A DNA stretch of 25,884 nt from Candidatus Mcinerneyibacteriota bacterium (GTDB taxonomy: Bacteria > Macinerneyibacteriota > Macinerneyibacteria > Macinerneyibacteriales > DSCS01). Numbering within the stretch: the stretch's first letter is position 1; each line of letters opens with the position of its first letter. This document shows, piece after piece, positions 16,100 to 23,897 of this stretch. The notes below the pieces were generated by a model, which saw only the letters and a list, made by a program, of their open reading frames with translations, had not been told where the DNA came from and ran no database searches. The translations under genes were made by a program, and so were the position numbers. The DNA lies in contig JAFGWL010000031.1 of NCBI GenBank assembly GCA_016937175.1, positions 1 through 25,884 on the forward strand, read 5' to 3'.

Positions 16100-17075
16100 C
16101 CTTCTCCTCTGTAAGATTCCATACTCCGATCTCTCCATGGTCATCGACCCATAAGATATGGTTCCGTTCCGATTCTGTTTCCAGCATCTTTTCCCTCTCC
16201 TCTGCGCCTGCAAAATAGGCCGTGGAGAGGATATCGGCATCCAGTCCCGATTCCGCCATGACCGTGACACTGATCAGTCCGCGGGCCGGCTGCCCGGTTA
16301 GAGGGTTCAGAATGTGGTGATACCGGATCCCGTCCCTGATAAAAAAGCGCTCATAATCTCCGGACGTTACAATAAAAAGGCAATCCCCTTTTTCTTCGAT
16401 CCAGGTAAGGACCCCTTCTTCGCGGGGATGACGCACGCCCACTTTCCATAACCGGGGTTTGGATGAGAAAAGGGCTACATCACCTCCGAGATTGAGAACA
16501 GCTTCACTGACTCCCTCTTTTCGGCAGAGATCCGTTAGCCGGTCGAGCAGCCAACCCTTGAAAAGCCCTCCCAGGTCCAGGGAAAGCTTTGCAGGAAGGA
16601 GGATGGTCTCTTCCCCTTCCAGAGAGACAGATGAGACAGCCAGCGCCCGGACGGCTCTTTTCAATTCTTCTTCTCCGGGGATCCGGCCCCCTTCGGAAAA
16701 GGCCCACAGATCCATGAGATCTCCGGTTTCGGGGCGAAAAAAGCGGCGGACAGCGGGCCTCTCTTTTAAATATCGTGCAAGGAGAGCATAGAGCTCTTTG
16801 TCCTCCAGCCGCCCCTCCCTGTTGAGCCGAGAGACTCTCGATCCACCTCGGTAGCGGGAATAGGCCTCCTCCATCTGCCGTATCTCTCTCTCCATCTTTT
16901 CCAGCAGGCCCTCATGGGAGGAGTTGACCTTAAGGGAGCAGTAAGTATCCAAAGCAAAAAATGTTCTCTCGACAAGGGGCTCTCGTTTATTAAAAGGGGA
17001 AAAAATGAAAAGAGCTGCAAGGACAGCGAAGAGAAGACTAATGGACAGAACGGTAAATAAGGGGATTTTCTTCAT
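16065..17075 (-). CDS. apbE: FAD:protein FMN transferase
   Basis: ApbE attaches FMN covalently to Thr or Ser of target proteins outside the cytoplasm. An N-terminal hydrophobic anchor (LFTVLSISLLFAVLAALFIF) precedes the domain, with no lipobox cysteine. Family motifs are ERTFFALDTYCSLKV, SRYRGGSRVSRLNREG, LDLGGLFKGWLLDRL, the FAD-binding VLNLGGDVALF, RHP and HHILNPLTGQPARGLISVTV, and the metal-binding SGLDADILSTAYFAG. I prefer the ATG at 17075 (336 residues), preceded by GGTGAGAGAG; a GTG at 17087 would add four residues. It overlaps the phosphorylase gene by 38 bases. No protein with the usual flavinylation motif is encoded in the window, so the target is elsewhere or atypical. Neighbouring NusG_II and Gx genes are common ApbE companions. 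Confidence 0.92.
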   Translation of the reverse strand: MKKIPLFTVLSISLLFAVLAALFIFSPFNKREPLVERTFFALDTYCSLKVNSSHEGLLEKMEREIRQMEEAYSRYRGGSRVSRLNREGRLEDKELYALLARYLKERPAVRRFFRPETGDLMDLWAFSEGGRIPGEEELKRAVRALAVSSVSLEGEETILLPAKLSLDLGGLFKGWLLDRLTDLCRKEGVSEAVLNLGGDVALFSSKPRLWKVGVRHPREEGVLTWIEEKGDCLFIVTSGDYERFFIRDGIRYHHILNPLTGQPARGLISVTVMAESGLDADILSTAYFAGAEEREKMLETESERNHILWVDDHGEIGVWNLTEEKDEKGRLFYRAF

Positions 17076-18345
17076 ATTCTCTCTCACCGATCATAATCGA
17101 TTTTTCAAGAAGGCTCATAACAGAGGCCTTTTTTGCTTCATCTGCATAGAAGAGGGTGAGAAGGGGATCACCTACACGGACTGAATCGCCTCTTTTCACG
17201 TGGAGTTCCATACCCACATGATGGTTGATGGAATCTCCCTTTTTCAGCCGTCCTCCTCCCAGATAGATCAGAGCTTTTCCCATTGAGAAGGTATCCATCT
17301 CCAGAATGCGGCCGTCCTGTTTGCTCCTGATCTGGATCATCTTCTCAATAAAACGGCCTTCTTCGATTTCTTCCAACGCTTCGGAATCACCCCCCGCGTC
17401 GATGATCATCTTTTTAAAACGCTCATAGGCCTTCCCCGAGCGAAAGATCTTGTCACATCTGTTTATAAACACCTCTTTCTCCTCTTCATAAAAAAGAGAG
17501 TGGATCTCATAGGTAAGAGCCAAGGTCACCTCTTTCAAGTGCCTGTCCATACGCTCTCCGCGTAAAAAGAGAAGAGATTCCATGACCTCAAGGGCATTAC
17601 CGATAGTATAGCCCAGTGGCTGATTCATATCTGTGATCAAAGCTCTGGCTTTTAACCCGGTCTTCTGTGAAACACGCACGAGAGATTCAGCCAGAGCCAG
17701 GGCTTCGCGGGGAGTCTTCATAAATGCACCGTTCCCGCATTTGACGTCGTAGACGATGGCATCGATCCCTTCGGCCTTCTTCTTGGAGACGATGCTGGCC
17801 GTGATCAGGGGAATAGATTCCACAGTACCTGTCACATCCCTCAGCTCATACATCTTTTTGTCCGCCGGGACGATCTCATCCGATTGGGAAAAGATCACCG
17901 ATCCGCTCCTTTGAAGACGGGATGGAAGATCCCGGGAAGAGACTTCGCACTGATAGCCTCTGATAGATTCAAGCTTGTCGATGGTCCCCCCGGTATGGCC
18001 GAGTCCCCGGCCTGCCATCATGGGATTGCAATAACCCAGTTCTGCAAATAAGGGGGCAAGGATCAGGGATACCTTATCACCGACTCCCCCTGTGCTGTGT
18101 TTATCCACTTTCGTCCGGGAAATCGAGGAGAGATCGATCTCTTTTCCCGATTCTATCATAATCTCTGTCAGGCAAGCCGTCTCTTTGACAGAGAATCCCC
18201 TGATCACGCCGGCCATCAGAAAAGCGGACATCTGTTCATCACGGATATCCCCGGCTACATATCCCCGGATCAGATATTTGAGCTCCTGGCGTGTGAGAAA
18301 AACACCGTCTCTTTTTTTTCGTATTAACTCCACAGGATCATACAT
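17038..18345 (-). CDS. deoA: Pyrimidine-nucleoside (thymidine) phosphorylase
   Basis: This cytosolic salvage enzyme splits thymidine, and often uridine or deoxyuridine, with phosphate to give the base and the sugar-1-phosphate. It has the small helical domain (LIRKKRDGVFLTRQELKYLI), the phosphate-binding signature KVDKHSTGGVGDKVSL at about residues 79-94, SGRGLGHTGGT-like MAGRGLGHTGGTIDKLES, DVKCGNGAFMKT (DVKVGSGAFM in many relatives), DMNQPLGYTIGNALEV, and a C-terminal PYNP-type domain (VGMELHVKRGDSVRVGDPL). Its 435 residues are usual. The ATG at 18345 overlaps the phosphodiesterase-like gene by 8 bases and the stop lies inside apbE. Whether it is thymidine-specific or has broad pyrimidine range cannot be told, so the symbol is provisional. 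Confidence 0.94.
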   Translation of the reverse strand: MYDPVELIRKKRDGVFLTRQELKYLIRGYVAGDIRDEQMSAFLMAGVIRGFSVKETACLTEIMIESGKEIDLSSISRTKVDKHSTGGVGDKVSLILAPLFAELGYCNPMMAGRGLGHTGGTIDKLESIRGYQCEVSSRDLPSRLQRSGSVIFSQSDEIVPADKKMYELRDVTGTVESIPLITASIVSKKKAEGIDAIVYDVKCGNGAFMKTPREALALAESLVRVSQKTGLKARALITDMNQPLGYTIGNALEVMESLLFLRGERMDRHLKEVTLALTYEIHSLFYEEEKEVFINRCDKIFRSGKAYERFKKMIIDAGGDSEALEEIEEGRFIEKMIQIRSKQDGRILEMDTFSMGKALIYLGGGRLKKGDSINHHVGMELHVKRGDSVRVGDPLLTLFYADEAKKASVMSLLEKSIMIGEREYEENPLIYRSVH

Positions 18346-19117
18346 ACCGGATCACATCGCCCTGTTGCATCACCTTGATCTCGAATCCCTCCACTTCGAT
18401 ACGTGCGATCTCTTCTTTCAGCTTATCTTCGTAGATGGGTTTCATATGATAGATATAGACATCGATTTTGTAATCTCGCTTCTTCATCTTTTTCAGCTCT
18501 TCTGCCATCATTTCCGGAGTGAGATGTTTAGAAGCCTGTGCCAGCCCTTTCATCTCATTGGGGAAGGATGTTTCCAGGAATATCGCCTTGAGATTGGGCT
18601 CTTTATCTGCCAGGGCCCAGACCTCTTCAGTCTCCCCGGTATCGCTTACATGAAGAAGGGTACTTTTATGGTCACGGATAAAATAGGAGAAGGTGAAGAC
18701 AGGATGGGGGACCTGGACAGGAAGAAAAGTCAACCCGAAGAGTTCAAACTCCTTCTTGTTTTCGATCTCCCGGTAGACATAGACGGGATTTTCCTTAGTG
18801 GGGATCTGTGTAAAATCGGGCCAGAGACTGTTGTTGAAATAATGGTCAGCCACCGCTTTCAGGGTCCTCCTCTCTCCGATGATGGAGACGGGGTTCCCCT
18901 TCCGTCCGATGATATTATCTCCCAGAAATCCCAAATCCTTGATATGATCGATATGTGAATGGGTCAGAAGGACCGCATCCAACATGAGCTGTTCGTCCAG
19001 GTCCAGCGAAGAAGTGAGAGAACCGGCATCAAGGGCAATGGCCTTGTTGATGACAAAACCCGTTGTCTTATAGCCGGGAAGCTGGTTCCCGTAACATCCC
19101 AAAATCCTGATTTCCAT
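18338..19117 (-). CDS. Metallo-beta-lactamase-fold hydrolase resembling class II cyclic-nucleotide phosphodiesterase
   Basis: This 259-residue protein has no signal peptide and a metallo-beta-lactamase fold. The metal motif is LLTHSHIDHIKDLGFL (about residues 51-66), followed by a middle strand region, the HVSDTGETEEV aspartate, an ETSFPNEM strand and SKHLTPEMMAEEL with the last conserved His; near the end comes IYHMKPIYEDKLKEEI. The order HxHxDH, DTG, E-x-SFP, HLTP matches class II 3',5'-cyclic-nucleotide phosphodiesterases (yeast PDE1, CpdP group), though the HSHIDH block deviates from the strict signature. It lies 9 bases after the adenylate cyclase gene with a GGGAGG site, so hydrolysis of cAMP in the cytoplasm is the natural inference. 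A different MBL-fold phosphodiesterase activity cannot be excluded. Confidence 0.78.
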   Translation of the reverse strand: MEIRILGCYGNQLPGYKTTGFVINKAIALDAGSLTSSLDLDEQLMLDAVLLTHSHIDHIKDLGFLGDNIIGRKGNPVSIIGERRTLKAVADHYFNNSLWPDFTQIPTKENPVYVYREIENKKEFELFGLTFLPVQVPHPVFTFSYFIRDHKSTLLHVSDTGETEEVWALADKEPNLKAIFLETSFPNEMKGLAQASKHLTPEMMAEELKKMKKRDYKIDVYIYHMKPIYEDKLKEEIARIEVEGFEIKVMQQGDVIRYV

Positions 19118-19126
19118 ACGTCCTCC

Positions 19127-21259
19127 CTATTTTTCTGTCATGACAAAGGAACCGTCCCAATCGGCCGGAGGGGGTGTCATGCGGTATTGTTCACTCCTTC
19201 CCAGAAGGAGGCGGGACGGCCCGTCTTCCGGCTGGATATCCAGAGTTTCCCGGAAAAGCCTTTCAGCCTCAGCCCAATTCCTCTCCCGGTAGGCCTTGAG
19301 GGCTTCCTCAAATTTAATGAGAAAGATATCAGGGTAAGGCAGTTCCATGACTTCATAGATCCTTGTCGGCTCATTTTTACCCTTGACTTTCACCAGGTCG
19401 ATCTCACGGCAACGGCTCCGGCTCCTGTCAAGAAGCCGGTAAGTATCTTCTGTAATAAGAATATTGACACGGTAAAAACGGGTCAGCCCTTCGATCCGGG
19501 CTCCCAGGTTCACATTATCTCCGATGACCGTATAATCCATCTTCTTTCCCTCGGCCCCGATATTTCCCACGAGCATACTTCCGCTGTTGATCCCGATTCC
19601 CATATCCAGGATATCCTGACCCCGGGCTCTCCACTTCTCCTGGAGCTCCCTGATCCTTCCCCGCATGGCCAGAGCTGTTCTGACAGCCCTCTCTGCGTGG
19701 TCTTCATAAGCGAGGGGGGCTCCGAAGAGGGCCATGATCTCATCACCGACGAACTTGTCCAGCGTTCCGTCATGGGACATGATGACATCGGTCATCTCAT
19801 GAAGATATTCGTTTAACCGCTGGACGACCTCTTCGGGCGGGTGCTCTTCGGTAAATGTGGTAAAACTCTTGACATCTGAAAAGAGGACACTCATATCCCT
19901 CTTCTGGCCGTGAAGAGTAGCCAATTCGGGATTTTTCAGAAGCTCCTGGACGATGTTGGCCGACAAATATGATGAAAACATATCCCGGATCATTTTCTTC
20001 TGTAGTTCTTCCCTGAGATATTTAAAGAAGGTAACCCCCAGAAAGATGACAAAGATAGCTGCCAGGGGTTCCGCCATACGGATATAGACAGAATGTTTGT
20101 ACAGGATAAAGCCGGCGGCGAAAAAGAGGATAAAAAGCAAACCGGCCAAAAGGATATTACGCCACCCCCTGCTCCCCCGCGAGAAAAGGGAAAGGAGAAG
20201 AGCGATCGCCAGGATGATAAGTGTATCTACCCAGAAAGGGACACTCTTAATAAAGCGCCCTTCAAAGATATTGAGAGTCGCGTTAGCCAGATATTCCATC
20301 CCGGGCATCTCTCCTACAGGAGTCATCTTGATATCTTTTGCCGCAGAAGCCAAGCCCCGTGCTGTCATTCCCACAAATGCGATCTTTCCCGTAAGGTCGA
20401 TCTGGGCATGCCCGCTCATAATATGGGCAAAAGAGATATGACGAAACCTGTCATACCCCCGGTAAGAGCTGTAATAGTCCACCAGGCGCCGGCCGGAATC
20501 ATCCAGGGGGATGACCCGTTCTCCCACGACAAGATCCTTTCCTGCAAGGCGGAGCTGATCCATGGGGATCCCGTTGTACTGCATATAGAGTATAACGGGG
20601 AGCGAGGGATAGAGATAACCGTCGAGGATAACATATTCCGTCACTTTTCTAAAGACATTGTCCTCGTCCGCCATCATCCAGTCGTGGCCCAGAAAAGCAT
20701 GGTCTGAGATGGGAGAGACAGTGGGCAGGATCTGGCTGATCCCGGGGATGTTGGGCGGCGCTTCAACAGGGACAGCCCAACGTCTGATATTTTCAAGTGT
20801 CAAGGGGTCTACCGTATAGGTCTCATAACTTCCCCGCATGAGGAAATTGTAGACAAAACCGACATTGCCGGCTTCAGCAGCTGCCTGGTCCATCAGGCCG
20901 TCTTCCGGTGATGTTTCGGGATAGTAGATATCAATAAAGACCAGTTTGGGGTTCATCTCCCCGATCTTCCGGATAAAACGGGCCATGACCTCCCTGTTCC
21001 AGGGCCATCGCCCATACTCCTGGAGAGAATAATCATCAATATCGATAAAGACGAAGGTGGAGAGCAGAGAATCCATCTGCTCCATGGTAATGTCAGCTCC
21101 CTCCACCTTTTCCCGCCCTGTCTCCCTGATAAAGAGCCGGGCGCGAAGGTCATGAAAGATGACTTCCACCCTGTCCCACAAAGCTGGAAACAGCAGGGCT
21201 GAAAAGATAATCAGAAAGGCCAGGGCCAGGGCGAGGAGCGTCGTCTTATAGCGTTCCAT
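19127..21259 (-). CDS. CHASE2-domain adenylate cyclase (class III)
   Basis: This 710-residue membrane protein has one N-terminal span (about 8-27), an extracytoplasmic CHASE2 sensor (about 30-330, with FVFIDIDDYSLQEYGRWPWNR, KLVFIDIYYPE and IAFVGMTARGLASAAKD, the usual CHASE2 landmarks), three further spans (about 345-420) and a cytoplasmic class III cyclase domain. Both metal-binding Asp are visible in VLFSDVKSFTTFTE and KFVGDEIMALFGAP, the Lys before FVGD favours ATP, and DYTVIGDNVNLGARIEG carries the adenine contact and the Asn/Arg transition-state pair. A C-terminal TPR-like hairpin (FEEALKAYRERNWAEAERLFRETLDIQP) follows. It should make cAMP in response to an envelope signal. It is two bases from the cyclic-nucleotide-binding gene and nine from the phosphodiesterase-like gene. 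Confidence 0.95.
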   Translation of the reverse strand: MERYKTTLLALALAFLIIFSALLFPALWDRVEVIFHDLRARLFIRETGREKVEGADITMEQMDSLLSTFVFIDIDDYSLQEYGRWPWNREVMARFIRKIGEMNPKLVFIDIYYPETSPEDGLMDQAAAEAGNVGFVYNFLMRGSYETYTVDPLTLENIRRWAVPVEAPPNIPGISQILPTVSPISDHAFLGHDWMMADEDNVFRKVTEYVILDGYLYPSLPVILYMQYNGIPMDQLRLAGKDLVVGERVIPLDDSGRRLVDYYSSYRGYDRFRHISFAHIMSGHAQIDLTGKIAFVGMTARGLASAAKDIKMTPVGEMPGMEYLANATLNIFEGRFIKSVPFWVDTLIILAIALLLSLFSRGSRGWRNILLAGLLFILFFAAGFILYKHSVYIRMAEPLAAIFVIFLGVTFFKYLREELQKKMIRDMFSSYLSANIVQELLKNPELATLHGQKRDMSVLFSDVKSFTTFTEEHPPEEVVQRLNEYLHEMTDVIMSHDGTLDKFVGDEIMALFGAPLAYEDHAERAVRTALAMRGRIRELQEKWRARGQDILDMGIGINSGSMLVGNIGAEGKKMDYTVIGDNVNLGARIEGLTRFYRVNILITEDTYRLLDRSRSRCREIDLVKVKGKNEPTRIYEVMELPYPDIFLIKFEEALKAYRERNWAEAERLFRETLDIQPEDGPSRLLLGRSEQYRMTPPPADWDGSFVMTEK

Positions 21260-21261
21260 CT

Positions 21262-21924
21262 TCAGGCCCCGGTATAACGTTCCTTCAGTTCCAGATATTC
21301 CATGAATTTGCCGAGGTCATCCCCTTCACGCACGATATACTTTCCGTCCCCGACGACGGCGATCCGGCTCCGGACCAGGATCTCAAGGACCTCCATGACC
21401 TTCCCGATAGGCAGAGCCAGACGGGAAGAGAGATCTTTTTGAAGTTCACTGTAGTCAAAGACATATCCTTCTTCACTCTTAGGAGCCTTGGAGATGATCA
21501 TTTTAAGAGTCCCGACTATACGTGAGACGATATCCTGGAGCATGAGGTTCTCGATCTGTTTGTCGGTATCACGGATCCGTGCACTCATCTTTTTGAGGAT
21601 CTGCATGATGATCTTGGGGTTAGTCTGGATCTGGGATTCGAAGACTTCCCTGTCGATGACGATCAGTTTGGTATGATCCTCTTCCACGATGGCTGTGGCA
21701 CTTCTGGGATAATCATCGATGATAGACATCTCTCCGAAGAAATCCCCGTCAGAAAGGACCGCCAGCGTGGTTTCCACATCCCGTGATTTTTTTGTAATCT
21801 TGACTTTTCCTTTGAAGATGATATACATGGTCTCGCCTTTTTCTCCCTCATAAAAGACGATATCGCCTTTCATATATTCACTTCCGAACTTTTCAAATAC
21901 TTTCTCGCTGACATTTACACCCAA
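21262..21924 (-). CDS. CRP/FNR-like cyclic-nucleotide-binding transcription regulator
   Basis: This 220-residue protein has an N-terminal cyclic-nucleotide-binding barrel whose phosphate-binding cassette reads FFGEMSIIDDYPRSATAIV (about residues 83-101); the Glu of FGE and the Arg of PRSAT are the residues that hold cAMP or cGMP. A long dimer helix follows (ILKKMSARIRDTDKQIENLMLQDIVSRIVGTL), then a winged-helix domain (DYSELQKDLSSRLALPIGKVMEVLEILVRSRIAVVGDGKYIV). This is the CRP layout, but the recognition helix lacks the typical SRETVSR core (here ALPIGKVMEV), so DNA binding is probable rather than certain. The start is TTG at 21924 with AGGAGG 6 bases upstream. It lies between glmS (16-base gap) and the adenylate cyclase, so it is the obvious receptor for that enzyme's product. 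Confidence 0.88.
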   Translation of the reverse strand: MGVNVSEKVFEKFGSEYMKGDIVFYEGEKGETMYIIFKGKVKITKKSRDVETTLAVLSDGDFFGEMSIIDDYPRSATAIVEEDHTKLIVIDREVFESQIQTNPKIIMQILKKMSARIRDTDKQIENLMLQDIVSRIVGTLKMIISKAPKSEEGYVFDYSELQKDLSSRLALPIGKVMEVLEILVRSRIAVVGDGKYIVREGDDLGKFMEYLELKERYTGA

Positions 21925-21930
21925 GGCCTA

Positions 21931-21936
21931 CCTCCT
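21931..21936 (-). promoter_or_regulatory. Ribosome binding site that fixes the TTG start of the cyclic-nucleotide-binding protein
   Basis: AGGAGG on the minus strand is 6 bases from the TTG at 21924-21922, within the short gap after glmS. The next in-frame ATG (in EYMKGD) would remove the first strand of the barrel, so TTG is favoured. Confidence 0.65.
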
Positions 21937-21940
21937 TTAT

Positions 21941-23779
21941 TTATTCCACCGTCACACTCTTCGCCAGATTACGGGGCTGATCCACATCACACCCCCGCTC
22001 AACAGCTGTGAAATAAGCCAGCAGCTGTAAAGGGATGGTGTTGATAACCGGAGTCAATGCCTGAACTGTGAAGGGGACATAAAGCACATCGTCCACCAGT
22101 TCTTTGATCTTTTTATTTCCTTTAGTCGCTACGGCGATGACCTTGCCGTTGCGGGCTTTCACTTCCTGGATATTGGTTATGACCTTTTCATACATGATAT
22201 CATCATCGTTAGCCAGGACCACGCAGGGCATATTCTCATCGATGAGCGCGATAGGGCCGTGCTTCATCTCTGCAGCAGGATATCCTTCAGCATGGATATA
22301 GGAGATCTCTTTGAGTTTAAGAGCCCCTTCAAGGGCCACGGGATAATTGATATGACGCCCGAGAAAGAGGGCATTCTCTGCTTTCCGGAAATAACGGGCT
22401 ATCTTTTTGACATCTTCTTCATGTTGGAGGAGTTCTGTGATCTTCTCCGGCAGGGCCTGGATCTCACGCACCATGTTTTTCCCCTGGCTCAGGGAGTAGT
22501 CACGTCTTCTTCCCAGATAGAGGGCGATAAGCGCCAGAACCATGACCTGTGAAGTAAACGCCTTCGTCGAGGCTACCCCGATCTCCGGCCCCGCGTGGAT
22601 GTATACTCCGGCATCTGTCTCCCGTGCGATAGTAGACCCCACCACATTACAGATCCCGAAGACGCGGGCCCCTTTTCTTTTGGCTTCTCGCAGCGCCGCC
22701 AGGGTATCAGCCGTCTCCCCGGATTGGGAGATCACAAAAAGAGCGGTCTTCTCTTCAATAATCGGGTTTCGGTAACGGAATTCGCTGGCATACTCCACTT
22801 CCACGGGGATTCCGGCAATGCTTTCGATCAGATACTCTCCTATAAGGGCCGCGTGCCATGACGTGCCGCACGCTGTGAGAATGATCCGGTTGACATTACG
22901 AAAAAAATCATTGTAGTCGGCCAGCCCCTGAAGGATGGCATCCCCGTTCTCCGCATCAAGGCGGCCCCGGGTCGCATTGAGGATAGTGCTGGCCTGCTCA
23001 TGGATCTCCTTGAGCATGAAATGGGGATATCCGTTCTTCTCGATCTCGGTCAGGTCCATATCGATGGTATGGACTTCGACTTTTTTTTCGCGGTTGTCTT
23101 TGATATCTGCCAGCTTAATCCCTTCCCGGGCGTCCACGGCGACGATCTCTCCCTCTTCAAGAAAGATGACATCCTTGGTAAAACGGACGATGGCAGCTAC
23201 ATCACTGGCGACAAAATATTCTCCAGCCTCTCCCTTGGCCACGACCAGGGGGCTTCCCAGCCGGGCTGCTATGATCCGCCCGGGATTATCCCTTTCGATC
23301 ACAGCGATCCCGTAGGTGCCCTCGACATTGAGGAGAGCTTCACGGACAGCTTCAAACAGGTCACCTTTATAATACTCTTCAAAGAGGTGCGCCAGGACTT
23401 CTGTATCTGTCTCGGTATAGAACTGATGCCCTTTTTTCTCCAGATAGATCTTCAGGGAACGGTAATTCTCAATGACTCCGTTATGGACTACAGCCAGCTT
23501 TCCGCTGCAATCCAGATGAGGATGAGCATTGATATCGTTGGGAGCTCCGTGTGTCGCCCAGCGCGTATGGGCGATCCCCGTCCTGGAATCGTAGTGTTTT
23601 TTCTCGATCTTGCGGCTAAGCATCTCCACTTTCCCGGCTACTTTATCGATGATAATATCATTTTCTCCCAGGATAGCGATCCCGGCTGAGTCATACCCTC
23701 TGTACTCTAATCTCTTCAACCCGTCAAGAAGGATGGGGACAGCGTTTTTGCTACCTGTATACCCGACGATTCCGCACAT
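21941..23779 (-). CDS. glmS: Glutamine-fructose-6-phosphate aminotransferase (isomerising)
   Basis: GlmS makes glucosamine-6-phosphate from fructose-6-phosphate and glutamine, the first step to UDP-GlcNAc for peptidoglycan and LPS. The protein starts MCGIVGYTG, giving the catalytic N-terminal Cys after Met removal, with RGYDSAGIA, THGAPNDINAHPH-type glutaminase residues and HNGVIENY. The two SIS domains carry ACGTSWHAALIGEYLIE, ISQSGETADTLAAL, ASTKAFTSQ and the catalytic EMKHGPIALI, and it ends PRNLAKSVTVE, as full-length GlmS proteins do (612 residues). It is the first gene of the long minus-strand operon, with its own promoter upstream. The predicted leader of about 29 bases is too short for a glmS ribozyme. 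The 16-base gap to the TTG-started regulator gene indicates co-transcription. Confidence 0.98.
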   Translation of the reverse strand: MCGIVGYTGSKNAVPILLDGLKRLEYRGYDSAGIAILGENDIIIDKVAGKVEMLSRKIEKKHYDSRTGIAHTRWATHGAPNDINAHPHLDCSGKLAVVHNGVIENYRSLKIYLEKKGHQFYTETDTEVLAHLFEEYYKGDLFEAVREALLNVEGTYGIAVIERDNPGRIIAARLGSPLVVAKGEAGEYFVASDVAAIVRFTKDVIFLEEGEIVAVDAREGIKLADIKDNREKKVEVHTIDMDLTEIEKNGYPHFMLKEIHEQASTILNATRGRLDAENGDAILQGLADYNDFFRNVNRIILTACGTSWHAALIGEYLIESIAGIPVEVEYASEFRYRNPIIEEKTALFVISQSGETADTLAALREAKRKGARVFGICNVVGSTIARETDAGVYIHAGPEIGVASTKAFTSQVMVLALIALYLGRRRDYSLSQGKNMVREIQALPEKITELLQHEEDVKKIARYFRKAENALFLGRHINYPVALEGALKLKEISYIHAEGYPAAEMKHGPIALIDENMPCVVLANDDDIMYEKVITNIQEVKARNGKVIAVATKGNKKIKELVDDVLYVPFTVQALTPVINTIPLQLLAYFTAVERGCDVDQPRNLAKSVTVE

Positions 23780-23814
23780 AAGATGCTCCTTTACCTCTTC
23801 AGCATATCATATAG

Positions 23815-23843
23815 AAAATACCACACTTTTCAGATCATTTCAA
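23815..23843 (-). promoter_or_regulatory. Promoter of the glmS-cAMP-redox operon
   Basis: On the minus strand TTGAAA (23838-23843) is separated by 17 bases from TATTTT (23815-23820). Transcription would start about 23808, leaving a leader of about 29 bases with an AAAGGAG ribosome site. A TATGAT further downstream is an alternative -10, but its matching -35 is poor. Confidence 0.55.
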
Positions 23844-23862
23844 GGTCAGCGTCATGAATATG

Positions 23863-23882
23863 GAAAGGGGGCCTCCCCTTTC
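23863..23882 (-). terminator. GC-rich hairpin after the glutamine synthetase-like gene
   Basis: GAAAGGGG (23863-23870) pairs over 8 bases with CCCCTTTC (23875-23882) around a four-base loop. It lies 15 bases after the stop of the glutamine synthetase-like gene. No T-run follows on the minus strand, so it may be a weak terminator or a message-stabilising hairpin rather than a classical intrinsic terminator. Confidence 0.4.
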
Positions 23883-23897
23883 AGGAGCTTTCCCGGA

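Noticed and set aside
16100-16270. Longer N-terminus for the radical SAM protein
   Set aside because: The extra 57 residues are Arg/Gln-rich and overlap apbE in another frame; the family start with a good AGAGGAG site is the ATG at 16099.
18959-19816. Open frame of 285 codons on the plus strand opposite the adenylate cyclase
   Set aside because: Antisense to the conserved cyclase domain, with no family pattern.
23780-23897. Possible glmS ribozyme or riboswitch upstream of glmS
   Set aside because: The predicted start site leaves about 29 bases of leader, and the whole gap is 118 bases with only one simple 8-pair hairpin, which belongs to the end of the upstream gene.
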